This document shows, piece by piece, positions 7,150 to 15,539 of a DNA stretch of 64,000 nucleotides. This DNA comes from Spirochaetota bacterium. GTDB lineage: Bacteria; Spirochaetota; UBA4802; UBA5550. The translations under genes were made by a program, and so were the position numbers. The stretch is taken from positions 219,078-283,077 of the forward strand of contig JAFGBT010000006.1 of assembly GCA_016933025.1 (NCBI GenBank), in the 5' to 3' direction. How positions within the stretch are numbered: position 1 is the stretch's first letter; every line of letters starts with the position of its first letter. The notes beneath the pieces were generated by a model. It did not search any database. It was given only the letters and a program-made list of their open reading frames with translations, and was not told the origin of the DNA.

Positions 7150-9072
7150 TTATATTATTGATTTTATAATATGGTCCCGCTCCGCCGCCGTAAGGCCGAA
7201 ACGCTCCATGATAAAATCATCGACATCATCCAGGCAGGCCGTGCCCGCAAGCACGCTGTCGGCGAGGGAGACCATACGGGCCATCGATCGTCGGTCCCAG
7301 AGCGGAAGCGGGAGCTGTTCCAGATGGCCGCGAAGGACCTTTATCGAGGAAAATTTTTTTTGAAATATGAACTGATAGGGGGATGAATTAAAAAGGGCCA
7401 GCACCGCCTTTACGGGATAATCGTCCAGGCGGGGAATCAGGATATTGGCGCTGTTGAGCGTGAGCGATCCCCGGTCGTCGTACGCAACGATAAGTTTTTT
7501 CGAGATGAACCGATACACCAGCTTTTCGGTCGCTCGGTATCTGCACTCGGGCGCCGACTGCTGAAAGCGACCGGAATCATAGCGGATGTAGTTTGACGGC
7601 CGTTTCAGGAAATAGGGCGACACGTCCCTCCCCATGTAGATCGGCTCGGATCCGGGGGTCGTGCCGTCGGGAAGCAGATACCTTTTGTTGTTTCCGGTTA
7701 CGATGCCGAGCGCCCAGTCGGCTTTTCCCTCGAGGGTGATGTGCTCGCCACCCTGGATTTTCTCCATGATGCGGCAATCCATGCCGCCGACATTGATATC
7801 GAATACGCAGTCGCCGTTGAGCATAAACCTGCGCTGGTCGATCGAACGCGCCCTGCCTTCCGAGACATACCGCATTCGACCGGGCCTCGCTCCCTTCGTC
7901 AGATCCAGACGGATGACCGGAGTGAACACGTTCCTGAATATCCTGCCGAGCCGAATGATCCGCTCGATTCGGGCGCGTTCGAGGACGGCGCGCCTGATGT
8001 CGCCGTGCGATTTCACGTTGAGGATCGACTCCGGCAGGATGAAGGAGAGAAAACCGCCGTCGCGGAGCAGATCGATGCTCTTCAGGAGAATGTAGGAAAA
8101 CGACTCGGGGGCCCTGATCTGCGGGTAGAGACTTTTCAGGAGTGAGAGATCCTCCCGCCCGAAGTGAAGCCCCCATGGCGGGTTCGTCGCCACGACGTCA
8201 AACCCTCCTCCGATATCGAACCCTTCTCCGGTCAGGACATTGCTCCTGTAAATACGCGGCTCAAAATCGAGTCCCGGGAACCGCATCATTACATTAATCC
8301 TCGCGATGCGGACCGCCAGAGCATCGATATCGCATCCGTGAAGGTTGCGCGGATCTCCGGCCTTTTCGGCGAAGGCCAGCAGAAACTGGCCGGTGCCGCA
8401 GCAGGGATCCAACACCCTGGCCCCCTCCGCCATGGACGAGAAGACAATGGCGTCCACTACTGCACCGGGTGTATAGTAGGAGCCCCTCGCGGCCTTGTCT
8501 CCCTCCCGAAGAAGCGATTGATAGATAAGCCCCAGGGCATCCCTCTGTTGCGGAAGGTTAAACGAGAGCAGTTCCGCGTACTTTCCCGTGAGATTGAAAT
8601 TCCCAAGCTCGCGGCGCCACGAACGCAGCTCCTCGCTCAACCGGCCCATGCCGGGGACGCGAAAGCCGGAGGCGGCGAACCGCTCGGCGTCACTGGGTCC
8701 GTTCAATCCTTCGGAGCATATCCTTGAAACCGCGAGCGTAAAAAACGCCTTCCGAATATCGAGGCCGAGCCCCCCAATGCAGGCGACGATTTTTTCAATG
8801 CCCTCCCGTGATTCCCGGCCGCCGATATATTCCTCGGGTATGAACGATCGGCTTGCGGTCGCCTTGTTCGCGCGGCTGGCGAGACGCCGGACCGATCCTC
8901 GCAGAATGTTCTCCCTGAGATTTCGCACCTCTTCATACCGGAACACCATGCCGCCCGACCTGTTCGCCGGCCTCAGGTACTCATGCTTGATCCAATTCCG
9001 CACTGTAGCGGAAGAAACAGAGAGCATCGCCGCGGTTTCCTTTAGAGAGACGAGTCCCGATCCCGTGATCAT
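7150..9072 (-). CDS. N6-adenine DNA methyltransferase with N-terminal helix-turn-helix
   Basis: A 640-residue SAM-dependent DNA adenine methyltransferase. Residues 7-50 form a MerR/excisionase-like helix-turn-helix (SLKETAAMLSVSSATVRNWI). Motif X is GSYYTPGAVV at about 198-207, motif I is LDPCCGTGQFL at 221-231 and the catalytic motif IV is TNPPWG at 296-301. The C-terminal part (about 440-600) resembles the TaqI-type target recognition domain. No restriction endonuclease, specificity subunit or BREX/DISARM gene is nearby, so it is either a solitary methylase or a single-chain enzyme lacking a visible nuclease motif. A perfect inverted repeat lies 53 bp upstream of the start and could be an operator for its HTH. 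Confidence 0.9.
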   Translation of the reverse strand: MITGSGLVSLKETAAMLSVSSATVRNWIKHEYLRPANRSGGMVFRYEEVRNLRENILRGSVRRLASRANKATASRSFIPEEYIGGRESREGIEKIVACIGGLGLDIRKAFFTLAVSRICSEGLNGPSDAERFAASGFRVPGMGRLSEELRSWRRELGNFNLTGKYAELLSFNLPQQRDALGLIYQSLLREGDKAARGSYYTPGAVVDAIVFSSMAEGARVLDPCCGTGQFLLAFAEKAGDPRNLHGCDIDALAVRIARINVMMRFPGLDFEPRIYRSNVLTGEGFDIGGGFDVVATNPPWGLHFGREDLSLLKSLYPQIRAPESFSYILLKSIDLLRDGGFLSFILPESILNVKSHGDIRRAVLERARIERIIRLGRIFRNVFTPVIRLDLTKGARPGRMRYVSEGRARSIDQRRFMLNGDCVFDINVGGMDCRIMEKIQGGEHITLEGKADWALGIVTGNNKRYLLPDGTTPGSEPIYMGRDVSPYFLKRPSNYIRYDSGRFQQSAPECRYRATEKLVYRFISKKLIVAYDDRGSLTLNSANILIPRLDDYPVKAVLALFNSSPYQFIFQKKFSSIKVLRGHLEQLPLPLWDRRSMARMVSLADSVLAGTACLDDVDDFIMERFGLTAAERDHIIKSII

Positions 9073-9124
9073 GATGCAATCCCCCGCGCGAACTTCCGGC
9101 GCGCTTGTCGTTATTAATGCAAAA

Positions 9125-9150
9125 GCGATACGTCGATGGCGGCGTATCGC
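9125..9150. promoter_or_regulatory. Inverted repeat upstream of the HTH-methyltransferase gene
   Basis: GCGATACG at 9125-9132 and CGTATCGC at 9143-9150 are perfect 8-bp arms separated by 10 bp. The site lies 53 bp upstream of the methyltransferase ATG (9072) and also downstream of the cheD-like gene, which is read in the same direction. No T-run follows, so an operator is more likely than an intrinsic terminator. Confidence 0.5.
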
Positions 9151-9257
9151 GGCTCTGGTTAATAAATCGACCTCAAAGACAGAGAGGCATTAATACTTTT
9201 ACGGATGTTATGTCGCGTGATTGGAATATTTATCAGGCACGAGGCAGTTACGCGGAG

Positions 9258-9785
9258 TTATCGAAAGAGCTGGATCAGCGGAATCTCTATAATTCTCGAC
9301 GTGTGTTCGCCAAGCGTGTGGTGCCTTATCAGGAAACTGTCGCGGGCGTCCGACTTCAGCACACTGATTCCCTGGCTGAAACCGGTCTGGAATATCTCAA
9401 CGGTGAGATTGAATACGCTGAGCGCATCGAGGATGGTAAGAACATTCAGCTGGGCGGTGCTTTTGGCCACGCTCTTCTCCCGGTAGCCCGCGCCAAACAG
9501 ACCGAGGCAGCAAATGCGCGCGGCGCCCCGTTCGACCATGCTGTTATAGAGGGACGCGACCTGCTCCAGGGCCTTGTCGCTGTTCTCGACCCGGTGCTTG
9601 AAGAGGTGATTCGCCCCGAACCATACCGTTCGGCTGTCGTCTATCCCGCAGAGGACCACCGAGGCGCACGAGCCGAGATCGACATGTATCATGTGCCTCT
9701 CGTCCTTGACGACGGTCTCGTTGACGTGGACGTAGCAGATCTTCTTGTCCCTGCTCTCCCGGTTGAACATCGTATCGTCGTCCAT
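9258..9785 (-). CDS. CheD-like chemoreceptor deamidase, atypical
   Basis: A 175-residue protein resembling CheD, which deamidates or demethylates glutamine residues of chemoreceptors and works with CheC. VDLGSCASVVL carries the expected nucleophile Cys40. GANHLFKH supplies His60, and CLGLFGAGYREKSVAKSTAQLNV matches the glycine-rich CheD segment. The third family residue, a Thr six residues before the Cys, is His34 here, and the Cys-His spacing is slightly longer than usual. It may therefore be a divergent or non-canonical CheD. No che operon or receptor gene is adjacent. The methyltransferase gene follows about 185 bp downstream. Confidence 0.7.
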   Translation of the reverse strand: MDDDTMFNRESRDKKICYVHVNETVVKDERHMIHVDLGSCASVVLCGIDDSRTVWFGANHLFKHRVENSDKALEQVASLYNSMVERGAARICCLGLFGAGYREKSVAKSTAQLNVLTILDALSVFNLTVEIFQTGFSQGISVLKSDARDSFLIRHHTLGEHTSRIIEIPLIQLFR

Positions 9786-9888
9786 GGCCCGCCTCCCCGC
9801 CGAAAACCTGTCTCCGTGTAGACCATTTCCGCCGGTCCGTCAATTCATTAATGGCGATAGCAAAATTATCTGACGCCAAGATTATTCC

Positions 9889-9916
9889 TTGACCTTCCCG
9901 GTCCCCTATGTATTCT
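9889..9916 (+). promoter_or_regulatory. Possible sigma-70-type promoter
   Basis: TTGACC at 9889-9894 and TATTCT at 9911-9916 with a 16-bp spacer, 28 bp upstream of the ATG at 9944. The gap separates two divergent genes. This is a pattern match only. Confidence 0.3.
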
Positions 9917-9943
9917 TTTGGCCATTCGCCTGGCACGGTTCCC

Positions 9944-10384
9944 ATGGATGATATTAATAAAATACGATTTGTGTCGGTTGAACTCACGGACACAGGGAAA
10001 AAAATCGCCTTCGCCTCGTTCTTAAAAAAAGACTACGTGGAAAATTCCATGGTTGTCTATCTCGAGAAGAACGATATCATAGGGAAAATTTTTTTCTCCT
10101 CGCACGTCCACGGTACGGTCGAATGGATAAACGGCGCCGGGTTGAAGAACTGCCACCGGTGGGAGAGCGAAGATCAGGCAAAGTCGCCGACCTACCTGAC
10201 GGCGAGGTACACCTCGATCCTTTCCGACGGCGCCGTGGACGCGAATTACGCCCGCGAGACCATCATACCCGACGTCCTGGACAACCTCTATGACGCGGAC
10301 ATCGCCGAACTCGTAAGCGACATCGTACAGGTGAAGGAGTATCTGATCCCCGTTGATTTTACCCGTTTCAACGCGCGGGCGTGA
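9944..10384 (+). CDS. Conserved-looking hypothetical protein (146 aa)
   Basis: I do not recognise a family. The ATG at 9944 (MDDINKIRFVSVEL) is preferred to one 36 bp upstream because it follows the promoter-like site with better spacing. The protein is soluble and mixed alpha/beta, with no signal peptide or membrane segment. Its central part (IIGKIFFSSHVHGTVEWINGAG) is beta-rich and the C-terminal third is helical. It is divergent from the cheD-like gene and convergent with the Nudix gene, whose end is 23 bp away. Coding status is supported by length, codon usage like that of its neighbours, and absence of a plausible frame on the other strand. Confidence 0.65.
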   Translation: MDDINKIRFVSVELTDTGKKIAFASFLKKDYVENSMVVYLEKNDIIGKIFFSSHVHGTVEWINGAGLKNCHRWESEDQAKSPTYLTARYTSILSDGAVDANYARETIIPDVLDNLYDADIAELVSDIVQVKEYLIPVDFTRFNARA

Positions 10385-10407
10385 ACACCGGGCGGCGGGC
10401 CCTCATC

Positions 10408-10902
10408 TCATTTTCCTTGCCGCCTTTTATCGAGCCAGTCCTTGACCGCTGGTCCGGTGCCGACAGCCCAGGGCCGCAACTTGTCGGGACTGACCAGCTT
10501 AATCTCTTCGAGCTCGTCGCTGATGATGATTTCTCCCGAGGCCTCAAGGTGATACACGATGAGAAGCTGGTTCATCTGAACGAAGGGGTACAAGCCGACC
10601 AGCCCCCGGATCGCTGCTGAAACCCCAAGCTCCTCCTTCACCTCCCGGAGCACCCCGTCCTCCGGAGACTCTCCCCGCTCGAGAAACCCGGTGACGAGCC
10701 CGAACATCTTTTCCGGCCACCCCTTCGCGCGGGCAAGCACCACGCATCCGCCATGCTCGACGATGGCGGCAACGACCGGCTTTGGATTGTCCCAGAACAC
10801 GTACCCGCACGGCCCGCTCACGCACGCGAGGTACTCCCTCCCCTCGATCTCCCTGGCACTCAGCAGGCTACCGCACCAGGGACAGTAGCGCATATCCGCC
10901 AT
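10408..10902 (-). CDS. Nudix hydrolase with zinc ribbon (NudC-like)
   Basis: A protein of about 164 aa with an N-terminal zinc ribbon (CPWCGS ... CVSGPC) followed by a Nudix domain whose box GFLERGESPEDGVLREVKEELGV matches GX5EX7REUXEEXGU fully. Such proteins hydrolyse nucleoside diphosphates linked to another group, for example NADH or RNA caps, but this one lacks the long N-terminal domain of NudC. I chose the ATG at 10902, preceded by GGGGGTG; a GTG at 10911 overlaps the stop of the upstream receiver-PAS gene (GTGA) and is an alternative. It is the last gene of the signalling operon starting at 14745. Confidence 0.87.
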   Translation of the reverse strand: MADMRYCPWCGSLLSAREIEGREYLACVSGPCGYVFWDNPKPVVAAIVEHGGCVVLARAKGWPEKMFGLVTGFLERGESPEDGVLREVKEELGVSAAIRGLVGLYPFVQMNQLLIVYHLEASGEIIISDELEEIKLVSPDKLRPWAVGTGPAVKDWLDKRRQGK

Positions 10903-10907
10903 TCCGG

Positions 10908-11678
10908 TCACCCCCGCTCCGATATATCGCGCGAGGCGCCATGCATTCCAATCACACTCCCGTCAGGGCCCCGGATCGCCTTCACCACGGTCTCCAGCAC
11001 CACGGTTGAGCCGTCCTTCCGGAAGGCCTCGACCATGACGACGATCCGCCTGTCGGGGTCCGACCTCCCCTCGGCTTCACGCGTAAGCTCTTCCTGGAAT
11101 TTTTTTATAATCGCGTTGAACGAGTCGGACCTCATCATCTCCTTTATATCTTTGGCCATCTGCTCTTCAGGCGTAAACCCGAGCACCTTTTCGATAGACG
11201 GGCTGATGTAAGTAAATTTCAGATTCATATCCAGCGTCCAGATCACATCACTCATCATCTCGGTAATCAACCGGTATTTTTCCTCGCTTTCACGGAGCCT
11301 CAATTCAAGCTCATGACGATGGATGGCGGTGTCGATCGTGGAAAAAAGATCCATAGGATTGACCGGCTTCAGAACGTAGCCATAGGGATTGGTCTCCCTG
11401 GCGCGGTTCACGGTGGCGATGTCCGCATTACCGGTCAGGTAGACGACCGGTATTCCCAGAGTGTCCCTGATGACTTTCGCCGCCTCCACTCCGTCACTAT
11501 CACCCGATATCACGATATCCAGCAGGATAAGGTCGGGCCTCAGCTCACGGGCCCGGTCAAGGGCCTCCTTCGCTGAACTGACCGCGGGCGGGACGTCGTA
11601 CCCAAGCCTGGTAAGGGTATCGATAATGTGCATGCAAATGATGGCCTCATCCTCAACTATAAGAATGCGCTTCTTCAT
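10908..11678 (-). CDS. Receiver-PAS protein without output domain
   Basis: A 256-residue protein: a receiver domain at 1-120 (acidic pocket EDE, phospho-acceptor Asp54, Lys in VLKPVNP) and one PAS/PAC domain at about 135-255, ending exactly at the PAC terminus (GASRDISERG). There is no kinase or DNA-binding output. Its receiver is closely similar to the N-terminal receiver of the hybrid kinase encoded just upstream (same LTGNAD/MTGNAD and PYGYVLKPVN segments), so the pair probably arose by tandem duplication followed by loss of the rest. It may be a phosphate sink or single-domain partner of that kinase. It lies 34 bp downstream of the kinase gene. Confidence 0.88.
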   Translation of the reverse strand: MKKRILIVEDEAIICMHIIDTLTRLGYDVPPAVSSAKEALDRARELRPDLILLDIVISGDSDGVEAAKVIRDTLGIPVVYLTGNADIATVNRARETNPYGYVLKPVNPMDLFSTIDTAIHRHELELRLRESEEKYRLITEMMSDVIWTLDMNLKFTYISPSIEKVLGFTPEEQMAKDIKEMMRSDSFNAIIKKFQEELTREAEGRSDPDRRIVVMVEAFRKDGSTVVLETVVKAIRGPDGSVIGMHGASRDISERG

Positions 11679-11712
11679 CGCCCCCCCTGAAACAATTATT
11701 AATACAATCCAC

Positions 11713-14700
11713 TCATTCGAGAATATCTTTCAGCTTCGCCGCAAGGTCCGCCAGCTGGTACGGCTTCTGGATGAAGCCGGCTAACCCCTTGCCGACAAAG
11801 CGCTGCGTGATTTCCTGCTCGTTGTAACCGCTCGACATGATGACGCGGGCGTTTTTCCTGATGCGGCGCATTTCCCGGAATGTCTCCTCGCCGTCCATGT
11901 GAGGCATGGTCATGTCGAGTATGACGCAGGCCACCGTGCCGCCCAGTTCCCGGAATATATCCAGCGCTTCATTTCCGTTCGCGGCTGTCCGTACCGTGAA
12001 GCCGAGACGCTCCAGCATCTGTTTGCCTATGGACCGTATGGTCTCTTCGTCGTCGGCGAGGATTACGATCCCGCTGCCGCGCCACCCGTGGGCGTCATGC
12101 CGCGACTCTTCCAGCGGCCCGGCCGGCCGCTCGGCCGCGGGAAAGAGGATCTTGAAGTTCGTTCCCTTCCCCGGCTCGCTGTAAATCTTGACTGCTCCGC
12201 GGTGGCCGCGCACGATGCCGAGCACCGCGGCCAGGCCGAGGCCGCGCCCCGCGAACTTCGTGGTGAAGAAGGGGTCGAACACCCTCGGCAGGGTCTCGGC
12301 CGACATGCCGATACCGGTGTCCGCAACCTCCACGTAGACGTAGAGGCCCTCGGGGAGCTTCTCGTCGAGCCAGGTCTCGCTCAGGTAGGAACGGTCGCAA
12401 TTCATCGCGCCGGTTGAAACCGAGATAACCCCGCTCTTTTCGCCGATGGCGTCCGAGGCGTTGATCACCAGGTTCATTACAATCTGACGGATCTGGGTGG
12501 CGTCAGCCTCAACCGCGGGGATCCCGCGGGACAGGTTATACCGGATTATCGCCTTCTTGGACACGGACACCTCCAGCATGTGCCTCATGTCATCGATCAG
12601 CTCGTTCAGGCTGATGGGCTCGTTCGTGAAACGGCCCCGCCCGGAATAGGCGAGCATCTGCCTGCAGAGGTCGGCCGCCCTCTGCGAGGACTTCGCCGCC
12701 TCGATCAGGTTTCCCCGGACGGGGGACGTTTTCGAGAGATCCAGAAGCGCGAGATCGATGCTCCCGAGAATGGCCATGAGGAGGTTGTTGAAGTCGTGTG
12801 CGATGCCGCCCGCCAGCACGCCGAGACTCTCCAGCTTCTGGGTCTGCTGGATCTGCGACTCGATCTTCCGCCTCTCATCCTCCGCCTGTTTCCGATCGGT
12901 AATGTCACGGATAAACAGGAGAACGGCCGGCGTCCCTTCCCAGTCGAATAAAACCGAGTTTACCTCCGTCCATCGTGATGTTCCCGATTTCTGGATGAAA
13001 CGCACCTCATAGGTAAAGGGCGCCGTATCGCCTCCCAACCTCCTGGCATAGCGGTCCGAAATCATCTCCCGGTCATCGGGATGTATGAACAACTCGGTGA
13101 AGCGTTTCTCTGCGAGCTCCTCGGCCGAGTAGCCGGTGAGGGCGATCAGCCTGGGGTTCACAAACACGAACCGGCCCTCCCGGATCACCGCGATCCCCTC
13201 GTTTGCGTTCTCCACCAGCAGGCGATTGCGCTCCTCGCTGTCCATGAGGTCCTGCCGGGCCTTCATGCGCATCGTGACGTCCCTGCACACCAGCAGCATG
13301 CCCCGGACGATCGGGTCATTAAGAAGGTTGGTGGCGAGCACCTCCACCTGTAACCACGAACCGTCCCGGTGACGGACGCGGAACATCGACGGGGTGTGCG
13401 GATTGACCTTGTCGACGACCTCTTTAAAGTCATTTATCGCCGACGCGATATCGTCAGGATGGATGACATCAAAGATATTTCGACCGAGGGTCTCGTAGCC
13501 GAGGATGGCGGCGGTGGCCGGATTCTCGAGTTTAACAATTCCATCAGAATCCACAACAAGTATGATGTCCTGCAGATTCTGAACCAGGGCCCCGAACCGC
13601 TCCTCGCTCTCGCGGAGGGCCTCGGAGGCCCGCTTTTTCTCGTCAATATCGGACAGCACGCCCCGCACCCCTTTGAACACACCGTCCACCATTACGGCTT
13701 TTCCGGAGACCCGAACCCAGCGGGATTCACCGGATTTCGTCACTATGCGGCGTTCATTGTGATCGGGAGAGCCCTCCGAAACCCGCTTAGCGAAGGACCC
13801 CTTTATCCGTTTGCGGTCTTCGGGATACAGCAGGTCAAGGGAATTCCGTCCCAGCAGTTCGCGATCCTTAAAGCCGGATATATTTTCAATACTTGGCGAG
13901 ATGAAGGTGATGACGCCCTTTTCGTCAAAAGCGAATATAACATCACTTATCTCCTCTACGAGGTTTCGGTATTTTTCCTCGCTCTCTATCAGTGCTGTCT
14001 CGATACGGACGCGCTCCGTGATATCCCTTACGATCAGAAGAATCGCCGTTTCATCTTTCAGCTTGAACAAGCGGCCGATTATTTCAAGAATGATTTCAAT
14101 GCCGTCCTTACGCACCCCCCGCACCCGTTTATATCCCGTCTCCTGCCCCTGCAGCATATTCTGTCCGGTCTTCATCACCTCGGACATGTCATCAGGATGG
14201 ACCACCAGCTCCGGACCCCGACCGATCATTTCATCCCTGGTGTAGCCGAATATATTCGCGAACACATCGTTGACCCAGACGTTTTTGAAATCAACGGTGA
14301 GCGCGACACCCTCCAGGATGTTCTCCGAGATGGCCCGGAACCGCTCCTCGCTCTCGGCGAGTCGGACCTCCAGATCGCGCCGCCGGAGGATGGCGTCGAT
14401 CGTGGAAAACAGGTGCATTACGTTGACCGGCTTGAGCACGTAACCGTAGGGGGCGATATCGCGGGCGCGCTGGATCGTGGGGACGTCGGCATTGCCGGTC
14501 ATGTAGACGACGGGGATGTCGAGGGTTTCATGTATGATCTTCGCGGCCTGGACTCCGTCCATCTCTCCCTGGAGCACAATGTCCATCAGGACGAGGTCCG
14601 GCATCATCTCGCCCGCCTTCTTCACGGCCTCCTCGCCGGAAGACACGGCCGCGCACACCTCGTAGCCCAGCCTGGCGAGGCTGTTCTGCACGTACATCGC

Positions 14701-14745
14701 GATGACAGCTTCATCTTCAACGATTAAGATTTTTGTCCGATCCAT
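11713..14745 (-). CDS. Hybrid histidine kinase: receiver, four PAS, kinase, receiver
   Basis: A 1010-residue soluble hybrid sensor kinase with no membrane segment. Order: receiver 1-120 (Asp55), PAS at about 132-248, 252-373, 378-498 and 503-622, HisKA with His650 in GGIAHDFNN, HATPase 745-870 (DTGIGMS, GRGLGL), and a C-terminal receiver with Asp944 (VILDMTMPHMDG). The N-terminal receiver implies input from another kinase; the C-terminal one implies phosphorelay or intramolecular control. It is the first gene of an operon with a receiver-PAS protein and a Nudix hydrolase. The stimulus and final output are unknown. Confidence 0.92.
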   Translation of the reverse strand: MDRTKILIVEDEAVIAMYVQNSLARLGYEVCAAVSSGEEAVKKAGEMMPDLVLMDIVLQGEMDGVQAAKIIHETLDIPVVYMTGNADVPTIQRARDIAPYGYVLKPVNVMHLFSTIDAILRRRDLEVRLAESEERFRAISENILEGVALTVDFKNVWVNDVFANIFGYTRDEMIGRGPELVVHPDDMSEVMKTGQNMLQGQETGYKRVRGVRKDGIEIILEIIGRLFKLKDETAILLIVRDITERVRIETALIESEEKYRNLVEEISDVIFAFDEKGVITFISPSIENISGFKDRELLGRNSLDLLYPEDRKRIKGSFAKRVSEGSPDHNERRIVTKSGESRWVRVSGKAVMVDGVFKGVRGVLSDIDEKKRASEALRESEERFGALVQNLQDIILVVDSDGIVKLENPATAAILGYETLGRNIFDVIHPDDIASAINDFKEVVDKVNPHTPSMFRVRHRDGSWLQVEVLATNLLNDPIVRGMLLVCRDVTMRMKARQDLMDSEERNRLLVENANEGIAVIREGRFVFVNPRLIALTGYSAEELAEKRFTELFIHPDDREMISDRYARRLGGDTAPFTYEVRFIQKSGTSRWTEVNSVLFDWEGTPAVLLFIRDITDRKQAEDERRKIESQIQQTQKLESLGVLAGGIAHDFNNLLMAILGSIDLALLDLSKTSPVRGNLIEAAKSSQRAADLCRQMLAYSGRGRFTNEPISLNELIDDMRHMLEVSVSKKAIIRYNLSRGIPAVEADATQIRQIVMNLVINASDAIGEKSGVISVSTGAMNCDRSYLSETWLDEKLPEGLYVYVEVADTGIGMSAETLPRVFDPFFTTKFAGRGLGLAAVLGIVRGHRGAVKIYSEPGKGTNFKILFPAAERPAGPLEESRHDAHGWRGSGIVILADDEETIRSIGKQMLERLGFTVRTAANGNEALDIFRELGGTVACVILDMTMPHMDGEETFREMRRIRKNARVIMSSGYNEQEITQRFVGKGLAGFIQKPYQLADLAAKLKDILE

Positions 14746-14887
14746 AATGCCTTCAGGACTGCATGAGATACACGGACCGGAATAACGGCCCTGACACGGC
14801 GTCAGCTTTCATTCATAACACGATTCATTACTGCCGGTCAATTACATTTTATCGGCATGCGGGACGCGCCGCCGTTTGTCGAGAGCG

Positions 14888-15385
14888 TCAACGGGTCACC
14901 GGAGGCGGGTCCAGCTCGATTTTTGTGCCGAAATCGTGGTACTTCGGTTTCCCGAACGGCGAATCGACTGGGCCGGTGTCAGCACCCTTCCCTTCTGTCG
15001 GTTTTGATTTTTGCTCAGGACCGGCTTCTGTATCAGTTTTTCCCGGAACCGGCTGCGGCTTTATGTCTCCATCGGTTTTTATCGGGACCGGTTTCGGCTT
15101 TGCAATTTTTTTCGCACGCTGCGGAACGGGTGCCGGCTCCTCCGCCGGGACAGTCGTCCGCGCAGCCCGATCCACGACCCTGAAACCATCGACGTCACCC
15201 GCATCGCGGCAATGACGAATCGCGCAGGGAGGTATGAGCAGGAGAATAATTGCGATTGTCAGACCGATAACGATCCGGCAAACCCGCTTTCTTCTTTCAT
15301 CACCCGCTGTATCGGGCCTGGCAACCCGCGGGTCTCCCCGTTCGTTACGCCAGATCCTCGAAGGTCTCCCCCTGCTCTTAGCCAC
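14888..15385 (-). CDS. Single-pass membrane protein with Pro/Lys-rich tail
   Basis: A 165-residue protein with a basic N-terminus (1-35), one strong membrane helix at about 36-55 (IVIGLTIAIILLLIPP), and a low-complexity region rich in Pro, Lys, Glu and Thr (about 75-150) that would lie outside the membrane. No known domain is visible. The build (cytoplasmic anchor, helix, extended charged tail) is that of a periplasmic spanner, as in TonB or division-linked proteins, but no such domain follows. It stands alone between the kinase operon and a divergent helical protein. Low complexity makes coding status less certain. Confidence 0.5.
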   Translation of the reverse strand: MAKSRGRPSRIWRNERGDPRVARPDTAGDERRKRVCRIVIGLTIAIILLLIPPCAIRHCRDAGDVDGFRVVDRAARTTVPAEEPAPVPQRAKKIAKPKPVPIKTDGDIKPQPVPGKTDTEAGPEQKSKPTEGKGADTGPVDSPFGKPKYHDFGTKIELDPPPVTR

Positions 15386-15539
15386 GCATCACCCCGTCTC
15401 CGCGTCACCCCGGCGGTCCTCTACATACTATGCGGGTAAATACCGTTACATTTCAAGAAAAAAATCGGAGCAAGGGGCCGGGTAATCAAAACAAAAAAAT
15501 TATTTACTAAATTACCGCCCCTGTACTACACTACTGGCC

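Noticed and set aside
13369..14727. A 452-codon open frame on the plus strand opposite the hybrid kinase gene.
   Set aside because: It is a shadow of a GC-rich gene read in reverse. The product has no domain, and the opposite strand encodes a complete kinase with all motifs.
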